From Baylisascaris procyonis (taxonomy: Eukaryota > Nematoda > Chromadorea > Rhabditida > Ascarididae): a stretch of 64,000 bases of DNA. Location: the NCBI GenBank assembly GCA_037389465.1, contig JAZARR010000199.1:310001-374000 (forward strand). The letters run 5' to 3'. The first letter of the stretch is position 1. Every line of letters begins with the position of its first letter. The translations under genes were made by a program, and so were the position numbers. The notes below the pieces were generated by a model that made no database searches, was not told where the DNA came from, and saw only the letters and a list, made by a program, of their open reading frames with translations. Positions 26,206 to 38,254 of the stretch are shown here, piece by piece.

Positions 26206-28533
26206 ATGACACGCTTACTGGCTGATTCTACTCGTCATTGCACCGATGCTGCAAGAATGAGTACCGCGTAAGTATGGATGAGTCTGTCGCGCCTTCACTA
26301 GCCATTATTAGAAGTATCCATGACGGCATTGCCGATTCTTTTTTTTCCGTTTTTCCTGATCTAGCTGTGCACTTATTGCCGATCTTGTTGAAGCTTTGCT
26401 GTTGTTAAGCTTTGGACACGGGTTCACTATAATATTTGAAAAACATATCGCTTTTTTGTAGAGAAGCGAGCAAAAATTAGATGTGCGGGAGTGAGGAAGG
26501 CAGGAGAGGATGGTACCGGTTGTTGTTGTTGCTTAAAGGCGTTTAAGTGGGAGAATCCTTAACCTCGAGCGTCATCTTCCTGGTCGAAAAGTATACTTTT
26601 CATGTTTGCCCCGTTCCTAGAAATAGTACACTTGTAATCATTCGAGAGATTCGTAACAAGGACTTTGTATGTTTTTTTTTTGGTGCTTAGTGGATGATGA
26701 ACGATCCCAGAAATTCAAGAGGGATAGTTTGAAGTGCAGAAATTTTCCACTTCTTTCCTTTCATCGTGTTTGATTTCGAATTCTTGCATTCTTCCTAAAA
26801 ACTCACAAAATTTATCTTCCTCTTAATTTCTATTCGAATGAATGACTGTAAATTGCGGTTGCTTGGACCCCTTTCCTTTTTAATTTTATTTCACTGGTCT
26901 TTGAAGATATTTCTTTCTGGTTGGTGATTTTTTTAGATTGGTGCTCATAATTGTAACCATATGAATAGACTCCGAGCGTCTTGAAATACATGGGCGTTTA
27001 TTGTCCTCATTAGACAAAGTCCTCATTAGACGTTTATTACAAATAAATATACCTACAAAGGTTACAGTGTGAACGATGATATCTATGGGGAGAGCCGAGG
27101 GAAACTGAAAATAAGGAAAACCACATGAAGTAGGTCATCGTCCGACCCATATGTTAATTTTGTAGTGGATACGGAGTGTAACCAGCTAGACAAGTTTTTG
27201 CATCAAAGAAAGATTGTAAAAAATGAAAGGAGAATAGAGCAGATGATTTGAGTTTAGTGCACGAAAAGGGTTGTGGAATCTTCGTTCATAAAAGCGATGG
27301 AGACAGTGATTCCAATGGTCTGATGGGGCAATGAACAAAGGTAAAGATCGGGAGGATGGTCTGATGAGGAAATGGACAAAGGAAACGATCACAAAGATTA
27401 CCAGGTGAGGAAATAATTCAGTGGTCGTATATTGAATTCCATGTTGATTGTTGACGCGCCATCTAAGGGAACAGCAGAAAATGGGAATACCTTCGAACAA
27501 TCTCGCAGGGTACATTCCACATCACCGGAAGTGAAGCCGTGCCAAAGTTTATTTTGTATTTGCACCATCATATTCCTTTCATGCCATGTACTCTTACTGT
27601 CCTTCTCAGATGTCGATTTGTTCATTAAGTGTTTCTTGTTGGATGCTTAAAAGTATTGCCTCATTGAATTGATGACTACATATATCGTTGTTGCCTTCAA
27701 CATCCCAATACCTACATGTAAAAGTATACCACCGAAGCCGTATCTAATGAAGTAAACAGAGGTAGAGATCAGGTATGGAAAAAACAAAGCAAATTTTGCA
27801 TATTTTATCATATACAGGCATTGCTTCTGTTTATTGCTATGCCGACATATACTCAATCGCTGTGGAAAATAGGCTGGAGATCATATACATCAACCGTTTG
27901 GTAGTTAGCGGCATTCCGTACAGGCCACATTGAAGTGAAGAGTGGATCGGACTTGTTCTTTTTGCCTCAGGCACGTTACAGGTTCGTCGTTCTTCATATT
28001 TCCAATCTCGAAATTTTCTTTTCAGTTGATTTACATTTACACCCTCAAAAAATGTCATCTGTGAGTTTGTTATGTCATTGCAGCCTAGTCTTGAGGCTAC
28101 GAATCGCAGTCGCACCTCGATTCTGGGTCGACATTGCAGTGGGGTAGAGAAAAAAGCTATGAAAAGGACAAAAAAGAGAAGGGAAAGGAGGAAAAGAGAA
28201 GAATCGGTGGAGAAACAATGCTTTTTGTCTCCAATTCCTTCTCACTTCCCTTGTCATCAGTTGATATTGCTTCAAGTCTGGGTACTAGGAGAAGCAGTGT
28301 TATCATGTGATCTGCACAAAAATGAAAAGCAGAATTCATGAAGCACGTACTGTTTAGAACTGCCCAGGTAAATGCATTCTGAGACTAAGTGTATTTTGAA
28401 ATCGCAGGCATGCACATCTGCAAACGATAGAGAGGACTCAGCTGCCGAAGGGCTCTTACCGATGCTTGTCGAAGAGAACCGACTTGATGAGATATTTCAA
28501 GATCTTGGTGGGACGTTTCGTTTCAAGAAATGA
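26206..28533 (+). CDS. Small unrecognised protein, about 151 aa
   Basis: Proposed exons in phase: 26206-26267, 27422-27546, 27818-27900, 28084-28143, 28408-28533, ending at TGA 28531-28533. I do not recognise the family. The first exon has good signals (SL-type acceptor, GTAAGT donor). The third gives a beta-strand-like stretch (YADIYSIAVENRLEIIYI). The last is acidic and leucine-rich (LLPMLVEENRLDEIFQDL) and ends in FRFKK. No signal peptide or clear membrane segment is visible. The model is weak: the donor after 27546 is GTTTAT, and the last three exons are also open together in a second frame that runs to TAG 28583-28585. The gene may be co-transcribed with EARS2, whose trans-splice acceptor lies 13 bases after this stop. 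Confidence 0.35.
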
Positions 28534-28539
28534 AACATT

Positions 28540-28546
28540 TTTTCAG
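28540..28546 (+). promoter_or_regulatory. Putative spliced-leader acceptor (EARS2)
   Basis: TTTTCAG preceded by more T residues, 42 bases before the EARS2 ATG at 28589. An in-frame TAG (28583-28585) lies between acceptor and ATG, so coding cannot begin earlier in this frame. The site lies 13 bases after the stop codon of the preceding gene model. Confidence 0.6.
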
Positions 28547-28588
28547 GCCCTGGATGCACCTGTGCCGGTAATAGTGCTGATTTAGAAA

Positions 28589-31500
28589 ATGCCGATATGT
28601 TCAAGCAGTATATTGTACCGTTTGGGGTGTTCACACCTCAAATCGACGCATGCATCAACCGGCGTTCGTGTTCGTTTCGCGCCATCTCCTACCGGCAAAA
28701 TGCATCTCGGAGGATTGCGTACAGCACTCTACAACTTCCTCTTCGCCCGTTCACACAATGGCAGTTTCATTGTCCGCATCGAGGATACGGATCAACAACG
28801 CATTGTACCTGGGGCTGCACGTCAGGTTCGTTCATTGCGATCCTTCAACTTTGGCCCGGAGATATTGATCCTTAGGACAACATTCCTTCCTTTTCTAATA
28901 CACTTACCTGTATTCGTTATACGAACCTTCTAAACATGACTATAGCGGGTCACAACAGGAAACTTAAAATAAAAAACTACGAGGGAAGGTTCATCTGATA
29001 TTTTAGACGTCGGAGTTTATCTTTGACAACAGGAGGTGTGAAGGTATAGAATCAAGGAATTTCTGCCGATTGCAACTCCTTGTAAAGTACTTCATCATCG
29101 AATAAATTAGATCTGTTTCAGCACACTTTATGAGGTTATTTTCTGCAGCAGTTTTTCCTACTGCTATAGCGAATGTCCAGTCTGCTTTCTTTTGTTGCTT
29201 GGAGGGGTACGAAAGGGGATATTAGTTGTTCGCATTTTCGAACATACAGAGTATTGTAACGAGGGAGGGCTCCGATTAGCGTGGGTTGATTGGAGCAGAA
29301 AATATAGGTAATCGCATCTTTTTGCGGATCATTACCAACTGTGGACTGAAATGCTGGGCTTCTTTGCGCCACTGCTTCACGTGCTTTGTCTCGTATTCGT
29401 GCAAAACTTTTCTTTCTTTCTTACGGGCTTCATCAACTATATTTTGTTGTGTTCAACGGAGCATTCGAATTGTCATTCACCAAGAGCATGCGCCATACAT
29501 CCAAGAGTGAACTAAGAACTTGTGAATATAGTAGCCTAGCTCGAAGAGAGAAAGGAGGACGAGAAGGATGCGTCGTTCCTCAAGTTTTCAACGCCCGGGA
29601 TGCGGCAACCATGACAGTAAGGGAGGAACTTGGACATATAAAAATGCTTACTACGTAGATGCTAAGGTGATGAAGACAGTTTATGCTCAGGTGTCACGTT
29701 AGTGTTACTGTGGATGTGCTAGGCTGAGAGCCTTAAAGAATCGCATTTTCTTAGCAAATGCGAAGCGAAGCTAAAAACACTGCAACTTCATTAGGTATTG
29801 AGGGCAAGAATATTAGGCAAGCATTAGGTATGGCAAGCATAAGCATTGTGTAAGAACATATGGCAAGCAAGCGTGGGACAAGCATTATTCCAAAGATCTG
29901 GTTGTATCAATGGTAATGGCAGAGAAGTTTTTAGCGATGGCAGCGATTTCCCATTTGGAGAGATCTGGCTTCTGCTTTGACGACAAGGGAGATTGGACAT
30001 TAGGGATGGCTCAAACAGCTGCACTTGAAAGCTTTTTTTTGCATGTGGATCGTGTTGTAAGAAAATAGGATCGGAACAGCAAATTTGAGCCGTTCATGTT
30101 GATCGTCGGCTGACTCCGAAAAACTTGAAAACTGCGGAAGAGAAACTGGTGCCGCACTTAGGTAACCTGGGGTAAAGTACAGCATTTAAGGGTTCATTCA
30201 TTAGCGGACCTGCAAACTTGTGCGGCACAATTTTATGTATGAAGACGTCTTTCATCTGGAATTATGATAGGAAACCGTCACCCTTCTTGAGAACGCTGAT
30301 GTTTTTCCCTTCACAATTTTATAGTTATCAGCAGAAAGAATCATGAAACTATGTTGAACTTCTTTGCAGATAGAAGAAATCCTCGATCATTTCGAACTTT
30401 ATCGCGACGAAGGCCCCTCAGAGGGTGGCCCATTCGGACCATACGTACAGTCACATCGACTGAACACATATGTGAATGCTGCGGAAAGACTTATTGATGC
30501 CGGCCACGCTTACCGTTGCTTTTGTACACAAGAGGTCAGTCCCCTCTGTTGCTAATTAGCCCTCGATCGGAATATTCTTCAGCGGTTCCTTTATAAACCG
30601 TATCTCCATCCCGCGGAATGTTTCAAATGTCCGGTCTCGATGTACCTTGTGATTAATTGTGTTGACGGAGAAGGCTTCAGATTATCATATTATGCATAAT
30701 TGAGCACTCAAACTTGTTGGAATATTTGCTGTACCTGAGAATTTAATTAATGTAGATGACAGCCGTCAGGTTGCTCGCCTGTATATATCCATCCCGTCAC
30801 ATTTGTTTTCGTACCGCTTGTAGATGCTTATGCTGCTTGCATAGCGCATCTAATTTGATTTATCGTATTATTGCCAGTTTTATGTTCTCCCAACAGCTCA
30901 CAGAATATTGCATACAGTATTATATACTGAAATGTTCACTAATTACATGGAGATATACAGACGAGACTGCCGTTAAAAATAGGATTAAACCACTATTTAG
31001 TTACATTCCAAATAGGTGTTCAGTCCACAAGGCTGATCGCTAGCCCAAGTATTCACATTTCATAAATTGCAACGAGATTGGTATGCGGATCTATGGTATT
31101 ATGGTGTAAATTATATCACTTCGCAACGACATCTCTAGTATTCATGTGCCTTGCTGTGATCACCAACTTGTGAGCTGTTCACCGAAAGGGTGCTAACCAC
31201 ATAAATTCATGTCAGTTGGCATATGTGACAGCGGTTAATGTGATTCTTGCTTTCAGAGACTCAAGATGTTGAGACGAGAAGCGTTAAGAAGACAGGAAAC
31301 ACCGCGATATGATAACCTTTGTCGTGGTTTTTCTCGAGAAGAGGTAGCGGCACGAGTGCGTGACGGGATGCCGTCAGTAGTGAGATTCAAGATGGAACAA
31401 ACTGATATCACTTTCCAGGTAAACGCAAGGTATTTTATCTTACTAGGAGTTTTTGTCAGAAAATTCGAGTTATAGCATATTCATTCATAATGAACCTCGC

Positions 31501-34500
31501 TAAACACTGTGTCTTCTGAATAAATGTTGCTTTCGGCATCGGTTGCCGATCAATTTAAGGAGCTTAGTGGCTGATCACGCGATTTAATTTGCTCTTCGAG
31601 CATTCTCACTGGGGAAAAGTGGGGAGGGGGGGGGGGTGGGCGAAAGAGAAAGTTAACGTTTCTAGTCTGTGCACGCTAATATGATACATTTATTCTTTTG
31701 GACTCATTCCCTAATCTTATAGGAATATCCGAGGGGCACATGCGACTAGCCGTGCCTTATTACAGGTGGCAGTGCTGTTTGCCTAGTTCGAGGCAGAAAC
31801 CAGTTCTTATCAAGTTACCTTTGCATATCCCTATTGCTTTTTTACCCTTTCATTTTCCTTGAACTTCGAGAAATAGCAAATCGTGTATTCTCGCCTCTAT
31901 AAGAAGAATTCATCAATGAGAGGTAAGGTAAAGGTTGTTGAATTTTCGTTCATAGGACCTGATTTCTATAAACGAATAAGTTATCAATGAAGTGAGACGG
32001 GGCGAATATGAAGTAAGCATTCTTATTTGAGTGTGTTAACACGAACTGTTACCAAAACCATTTACAAATGAGCGCTGCTATTGCCGATGTATATTAAATG
32101 TGAATTGAGGCATTTCATTCAGGATGAAGTATTTGGCATCATCTCACAGACATTCAATGAAGGAGACTTCGTTTTGCTCAAATCCGACTCTTATCCTACC
32201 TACCATATGGCGAATGTGGTTGATGATCACACCATGCGAATCAGTCACGTTATTCGTGGAATGGAATGGATATCTTCCACACCGAAACATGTTCAACTTT
32301 ATAGGTTATTCGCTTTTCTTTCTCCAGTGCATCCTTGTATTCGGGTACGTTAAATTTTTATATCAAACTGAGGAGGTGTTTGCTTTAAATCCATTTATTT
32401 TCGTTTCCAATCATGGTGTACGCTGAAATGGGACCATAGCAAGAGCCTCCTTCCATAAGAGCCAGAGGAGGTCTTTTCGGCTGGCACGCATTTCAGCAGA
32501 CGACTTGTTTCATCATCTGTAGTATCACTATTTAAATCGATTCCAGTATCATTCCCCCAATTTTGTGCACTTAATTGCGCATTCTCTTTTTTGAGGAGAA
32601 AATGATTCGTCCAAAGCGCCAGAAAAAAGCAGACTCTCCCGTGACCGCACTAATCCCTCATCGTTTTTCATGAAGTTTTACAAATAGATAAGTACATTTT
32701 CGAGAAATAAGTTATTGACATATTCGAGGATTAACAAATATATGAACTTGCGGGATAACAGGATTCACTTGATGTTCCAAGTTTTTTTCCCAAGGATTTA
32801 ATTAATAGCGGATGTTTATGAACACTAAGAGGAGCGAAGAGTGCTGAAGTTTTTTTAGGACATTTCTGCTCTTCGGCAGCTCTTCAAAATAATTCGACAA
32901 CGTCCACTGGGAAAATAATTTCCTTGAGAGGATTCCTTATTCCTGATTTTCCGGGAATGAATCCATATTCTGTCTTCCTTTCTTCTTCTTTTGCTTTGGC
33001 ACGATGTGTACGTAATGAACAATCGTTTTTCAAAGACCGTTGCGTTTTCACCAAAAGCTTTAGTCCAACTCACTTTTTCTTCTCGTGTGGAGAGTTCGGG
33101 GCAGTTGAAATAATCCTGCATTGTCGATGATAGCGATGGTTCTTTTATGTGGCGACCACTTTGTTCTCTCCCACTGCCATGGACTGTGCTGCCTTTCAGC
33201 AGAACGGCTGTTGCCAACACCGTTCTCCTGGTCCAGTCCGTCTGCATTCGCTTCTTTCTGCTACTACAGTTCGAAGCACTCCTTAACAATACCGGCTGTC
33301 CCTTGCATACCGTTTGCATGATTCGCGATACAAATGGCTCGCCAAATCCCACATTTACAAGCGCCACGTGTTGCTGCATCAGTTAACTACAGCATTTCCG
33401 CTCCAGCAGCAGCGGCGTGAAAACGTGACAGATCCTCAAAAATAATTAAGTGCATACGTTGACTGTTGGGAACTTTGCAGGCATATGTGTGCTGTTAATC
33501 CAGAAGAGGACTTGAGGTGCATGTGATGTAGACCTGATGCATCAAAAAGCTTGAAGTAGCAAAACAATTTCTGCATTTTAGAAATCCATGCCGCACTTCT
33601 TTTCTGCGATGAATAAGAGGTGAATGATAGGAAGTAAAACCTGAAGAAGGTTTGAGAGGTCTCGTCTTGTCTTTTTGAATAGGAGCATGTGGGGAGAAAT
33701 ATACCTCCACCTCAGCCATGTTTTACTTCAATCCCGTCCTCTCCATTCTTCTTCACCAATGGATAATTTAGTGATAAAAGCAAATTGTAACATCCAACTT
33801 GGTATACTTCAAACTTTTTTGTGGCGCTGCCGAGTTTTGTTGGTTGGTATTGTCAGCTTGCAGAGCATTCGGGTGGGATCAACCTGTGTGGTTGCATCTT
33901 CCGCTGATCACACGAGATGGCTCCAGGAAACTCTCCAAACGTGACAAGGTAAGCCCCTGTCAATTGCAAGTAAAGTACTGAAGCTAATTCCTTTTAAGCT
34001 GCATTCATTGGTCACTGAGAACTTCAGGCTTTCCATAAACAGTACTAGAAGTGGTATATGCATCCAAGAGCCATAGTTTTTGATTTACATTTTAACAGCA
34101 TTATAGAAACCGATGAAGATCTTGTTAGAAATGGCGATGGATGATAGTATACCGGAATATTGTGGCAAGTTTTTCGAACTTATGGCTTGATTAAGCAGAT
34201 ATAAATATATTCAAACTGTTAGTGCAAATGAATTTGTACAAATACTCGTGTCTACCGTTTGGCATCTGCAGGCAGATGTATGGTGCAACCATTTAACTTG
34301 AATGTGCCTCATATCAGCTGCTGGGGTCCTAAAACATAATTGGTTTAATGCGTCTCTGTCATGGTCACAACTCATGTGAAAGTGCTCAACACTTCACTCC
34401 CATAGATAATTTTATCCGTTCTTTCTCCCTTCCTATACCCGTCGACAACTCACCAAAGTAAGAAAGCAAATCACAGCGGAGTTTCTGAAGCATGATTCCA

Positions 34501-37500
34501 ATCGCAGAAGAAAAGAGGAAGAATCAGGTGGGAGAAAGGATGGGGGGGGTGAGAAAAAAAAAGTGTAATTTGCTCAACGACGTGCTATAAATCAGCATGT
34601 AGAGGTCTGTCCATACTAAAATAAATAAGCTGTAGTCTGTTTCTGCCGAAGCTAGCGGAAATTCGTCCTGTGACTGGCACAATATGCGATTCTCTATTCC
34701 ATTTACCACTTTCATATGTTACTGGCAGATAATACAAGTTATAGGATATTGTCTTCATGTTTTAATTGATTTAGCGAACGCACAAATATGCAATACATTC
34801 TTTCTTTTGTAACCCTATTGATGTTAGGTGCAGTGAAAATTTTTCCACTTTTAAATATGTATTTTTTGTGAAAAGGATGGAGCGATATTAAGAACCGTAT
34901 AAAAGACTAATGTGTGGTGTGGAAAACGCCAAATTTGTTGCTTGGTGTAGTGATTTCAGTGGTTTCCAACCTATGCAATCTTACAAAGTCCCATCATAAT
35001 CCAAGACATGGAATTGTCGGATGTTGCTTTCCATGTATATGAGGAAGCATTTTCCTCGATTGCATAGTTCTGTTAGAGTAAGATTTGGTTTCCCATATTG
35101 TTGTAAATCACTAAGGAAATCTTTTCAGATTTCCAGGACGTGATTCCACTAGCAGAGTAGACCTATCTAGGAACCTGGTTCCACAACACCCGAAACACTC
35201 ATATAAGGAACCACGAGAATTTGGATAGTAGGGTGATTTCATCAACGTCCGCTTCTTCAGATGACTAAAATAACCGAGCCATATTAAAGAAAATCGATGC
35301 CAAGCTTTGCAGGATTACTTTGAGGGATGTGAGATGATTCCGACAAACTGATAAAAGATGGCGAGTAGTTGGGTAAATAGTTGAGATTTGTGGTTTTAAC
35401 CCAGGTTTTTCTAGTGACAATCGGTTTTTTCTGCATAATTCGGGATTTTATTGAAAATGTTGAAAATGATGAACCTCTTTGAAGGATCTTCCTTTTTGTG
35501 GAGGGGTGAACACTCGTAAACGGTTTTTATGTGCCAGTCAGAGGTACAACTGCAGTGAACGGTGGCACCCTTGCTGCGAACGCGAACCGAGCTGAGTTCC
35601 TGCCCCACATTGCGTGCGCAACACTAGCGTACTCTGCACTCTGCGAGCGAGTACTGACTCCCATCATAAAAACTCGAAAACTTGTAATAAAAAAATGCAA
35701 CTTCTTCCCATCATTCAACTTGGAATGTGAAGTAATGCTTCCTTGCATAATTTCACGCGCCATTCAAAGATTGCAGAGGACGATGGCCCATCCAGCAAGT
35801 GTACTTCCCCTCCTTCAATTGAGCTGAAGTTTTGCATGGTGATATTATTTGACATTCTGAGTTGAATGATTAAGAAAAATTTGCATTTTTCTGTAACAGG
35901 TTTCCTAGTTTTTATTTTGGGAGTTAGTACTCGCTTGCAGAGTGCAGAGTACGGTAGTGTTACGTACGCAATGTGGCGCAGGAGCTCAGCTCCGTTCGCG
36001 GTTCGCAGCTAGAGTGCCATCGTTCTGTGCAGTTGTGCCATTGTTCCCAGTCCGGTCAAGTTCCTCACTGAACATCTAGAAGAGTGTCTGTGGGAACAGG
36101 TCAGTTTCCATTTCTCTCACAAGTTTCCTTGTTCAAAATGGCAGAAGTTGACTACAGGGAGCCATGAAATCACTCGTTAATGCTGCAATGCTTCAGCGCT
36201 CTTTACACACTGTCGCTTTTTGCATATCTCGGTAGCACAGCATAAGTTTACCTGCTAGCATAACATAGGAATTACTTGCTAGGACACCCTTTCAGTATGC
36301 ATCACAATGGGCTCGTCTATATGCAGTTGAAATATGTCGAATTCTTGTGGTTTGTGCTTGCAGGATGCGTTTGTCGAGTTCTATCGCGAGCAAGAGGGCT
36401 ATCTTCCGCTTGCAGTGCTCAACTTTCTTATAAGGAATGGCAGCGGTATTCGCGATTTCCGCCCGAATCATCTCTACACTCTTGAAGAAATGATCGAAAA
36501 CTTCGATCACAGTGCTATTGGTCGACGTAATTTTATGGTAATCATTTGAAGCTGCTTATATGCGAACGTTTTATGTTCCATAGAGGCGTTCTTTCCAAGG
36601 AGGGCTGGGGGGTGGGGGCAGAAGGAGCCGGCCGCAGCTTAGTTTAAACTGCGAGTATCTTTCTGGCCTGTGAGCAGTGAAACAGCTGAACTCAATTCGG
36701 ATCGTTCAGAAATGATCCGATTCGAAGTATATTTGAACGTTCCACTGAAAGCCTGACGCCGATTGGAAACTGACTGCAAGTAGCACGACTGCATCTTTCC
36801 TCCTCATTAGGGGGTTGTCTATAGCAGTGAACATATTTGGAGGAAATAAAAGGAGTGAAGTACTGGGCCCGGCAAAGAGAAATGTTTGCTTGCCTGCGTT
36901 AGCAGCAGTGTCGTTGTGCATTTCGTTTGCAAGCGGCATCTGTTCTTCTAAACCCTCTACAAGCCAGATTTCTTAGCTATTAGGCATATAGAACTTTCGT
37001 TTGAAGTCGTTTGCTGATCCACCGTCGAATCCTGTCAAGATGGAAACAACTCCGCTAGCTTTTGCAAATAAGCCATGGAGTGCGTGATAGAACAACAGGC
37101 TGTTGGTTTCATACTAGCTGGTTGAAAGAAACCAGCAATCTACCGTATTTCATGTACTTTTTCCTATAGGTTTGTCAGTTCGAGCAGGGACCATGAGCTT
37201 GCGTCGATTTTGCATAGTGTGCATTACGAACAACTAGGGATCGTTTTGTGTATCACGGCTCTTTCAAAAATCCAATTCAGTGAAGAGTGTTGCTGCAAAG
37301 GATCGCATTATCCACTCATCCGTCGTTGTTTGATTTGTTTTTTCAGATGGACGAACAGAGCTTAGACAAGTATGGACGTTTGGCATTCCAAAAAGCAGAC
37401 TTCAAGGGAACGCTTCTACCCGAAATCTCGAATCATCTCAAAAGGCGACTTCCACCTGGATCGCATGGATTGATTGACGATGAAATGTATATGAAGAAGG

Positions 37501-37886
37501 TTGTTGATTTTCTATGGAACAACGAAGAAGGCTTCACACATCTTTCGCAGCTGTCTTCCGGCCAATTTAAATTCTTCTTCTCGCTCGCCTCTGACACAAG
37601 CAAAGTGCTCGATGTGTTCGATGCCGATTTGGCTTCCAGACTGCTGAGCGAAATCCGAAATCGTGAAAACCGCAGTCTGGAATCGTTACGACGGTTGGCA
37701 TCTGAGCACAGTGTAAGTTATCCGCAACTGCTCCTCCTTATAAGATTGAGTCTAATCGATGCACCTAGGGGCCCTCCTATTATGGAATTATTCGAGTTTT
37801 TCGATACTGATGAGTGCAACAAACGTTTCGATGGGATGTTGCAGATGCTAGCAAAGTGTAGTGAGCATGTTTCTGGATGTGAGTAG
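28589..37886 (+). CDS. EARS2: Mitochondrial glutamyl-tRNA synthetase
   Basis: Class I synthetase that charges tRNA-Glu for mitochondrial translation. Exons: 28589-28825, 30370-30534, 31257-31418, 32123-32304, 33864-33948, 36364-36537, 37347-37886, for 514 aa (human EARS2 about 523). The start is the first ATG after an in-frame TAG. The first 25 residues lack acidic residues and contain Ser, Arg and Lys, as in a mitochondrial presequence. Catalytic signatures: PSPTG at 32-36 followed by HLGG (39-42, HIGH motif), [47 protein letters not shown], and KLSKR (271-275, KMSKS motif) in [10 protein letters not shown]. The long last exon carries the anticodon-binding region and ends with GPP-x-MELFEFF, like human GPPVAEMM. 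All catalytic motifs are present, so the gene looks intact. One intron (33949-36363) holds a foldback element. Confidence 0.93.
31620..31640 (+). repeat. G-rich tract in EARS2 intron
   Basis: GGGG followed by A and a run of eleven G on the coding strand, 200 bases after the donor at 31419. It can form a G-quadruplex. Confidence 0.75.
32855..33379 (-). other. 174-codon antisense open frame in EARS2 intron
   Basis: One of the longest uninterrupted frames in the window, on the minus strand inside the intron between 32304 and 33864. The product would be basic and serine-rich, with lysine/arginine clusters such as [17 protein letters not shown] near the C-terminus. No domain, start context or splice signal was recognised. 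It may be a remnant of an inserted element, an unknown nested gene, or chance. Confidence 0.2.
35531..36055. mobile_element. Full-length foldback element (MITE-like)
   Basis: Two inverted arms of roughly 245 bp (about 35531-35775 and 35810-36055) are separated by a loop of only about 35 bp. Outer parts such as TGCGAACGCGAACC...GAGTACTGACTCCC on the left match the reverse complement of the right arm closely. Inner parts (around ATGATGGGAAGAAG on the reverse of the left, ATGATTAAGAAA on the right) match more loosely. It carries no transposase frame. It lies in the 2.4-kb EARS2 intron, so the pre-mRNA would contain a long hairpin. The outermost 15 bases and a target duplication are not clear. 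Confidence 0.8.
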
Positions 37887-38186
37887 AGACAAAGATAGGC
37901 GAAAGTATTTTCTTGAATTTTCATATTATTAATGCGTGCATGAGATTGCCTTGCATCAGACGTTATTAGTTCTATCATGGGGCATTTTCCTCTTATGAAT
38001 ATCCTGTTTAGATGTTGTGAGCTTTTCTTAGCAAGTGAACAATGTTTTTGTTGATGGGGCATTTTTTGACTTAGTATTTACGCATCCAGTTCTTTAGTTA
38101 TGAAGGGAATGGCAAAAAACGTGAGGGTCATTCCAGCTAGGTCGGCCATTTTCCAACTTATCTTGGGCGCAGTATAGGTGATAATC

Positions 38187-38254
38187 TGTGGTAGCTCAGC
38201 GGTATAGCATTTCCCGGGCAAGCGAAAGATTGCAGCTTCGCTCCCCTTTGTGGA
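38187..38254 (+). repeat. tRNA-like fragment, probable tRNA-derived SINE piece
   Basis: GGTAGCTCAGCGGTAT resembles a tRNA A box and D arm, and GCAGCTTCGCTCCC, about 40 bases further, resembles a degenerate B box (GGTTCGANTCC). The anticodon arm and acceptor stem do not pair well, so a functional tRNA is unlikely. No second copy was seen in the window. Confidence 0.4.

Noticed and set aside
27299..27403. Possible additional exon of the unknown gene ending KDYQ before GTGAGG at 27404
   Set aside because: The donor is good but no acceptor in suitable phase was found. The segment also consists of two imperfect copies of a 45-bp repeat (GGTCTGATG-GG-AATG-ACAAAGG), so it looks like a local duplication.
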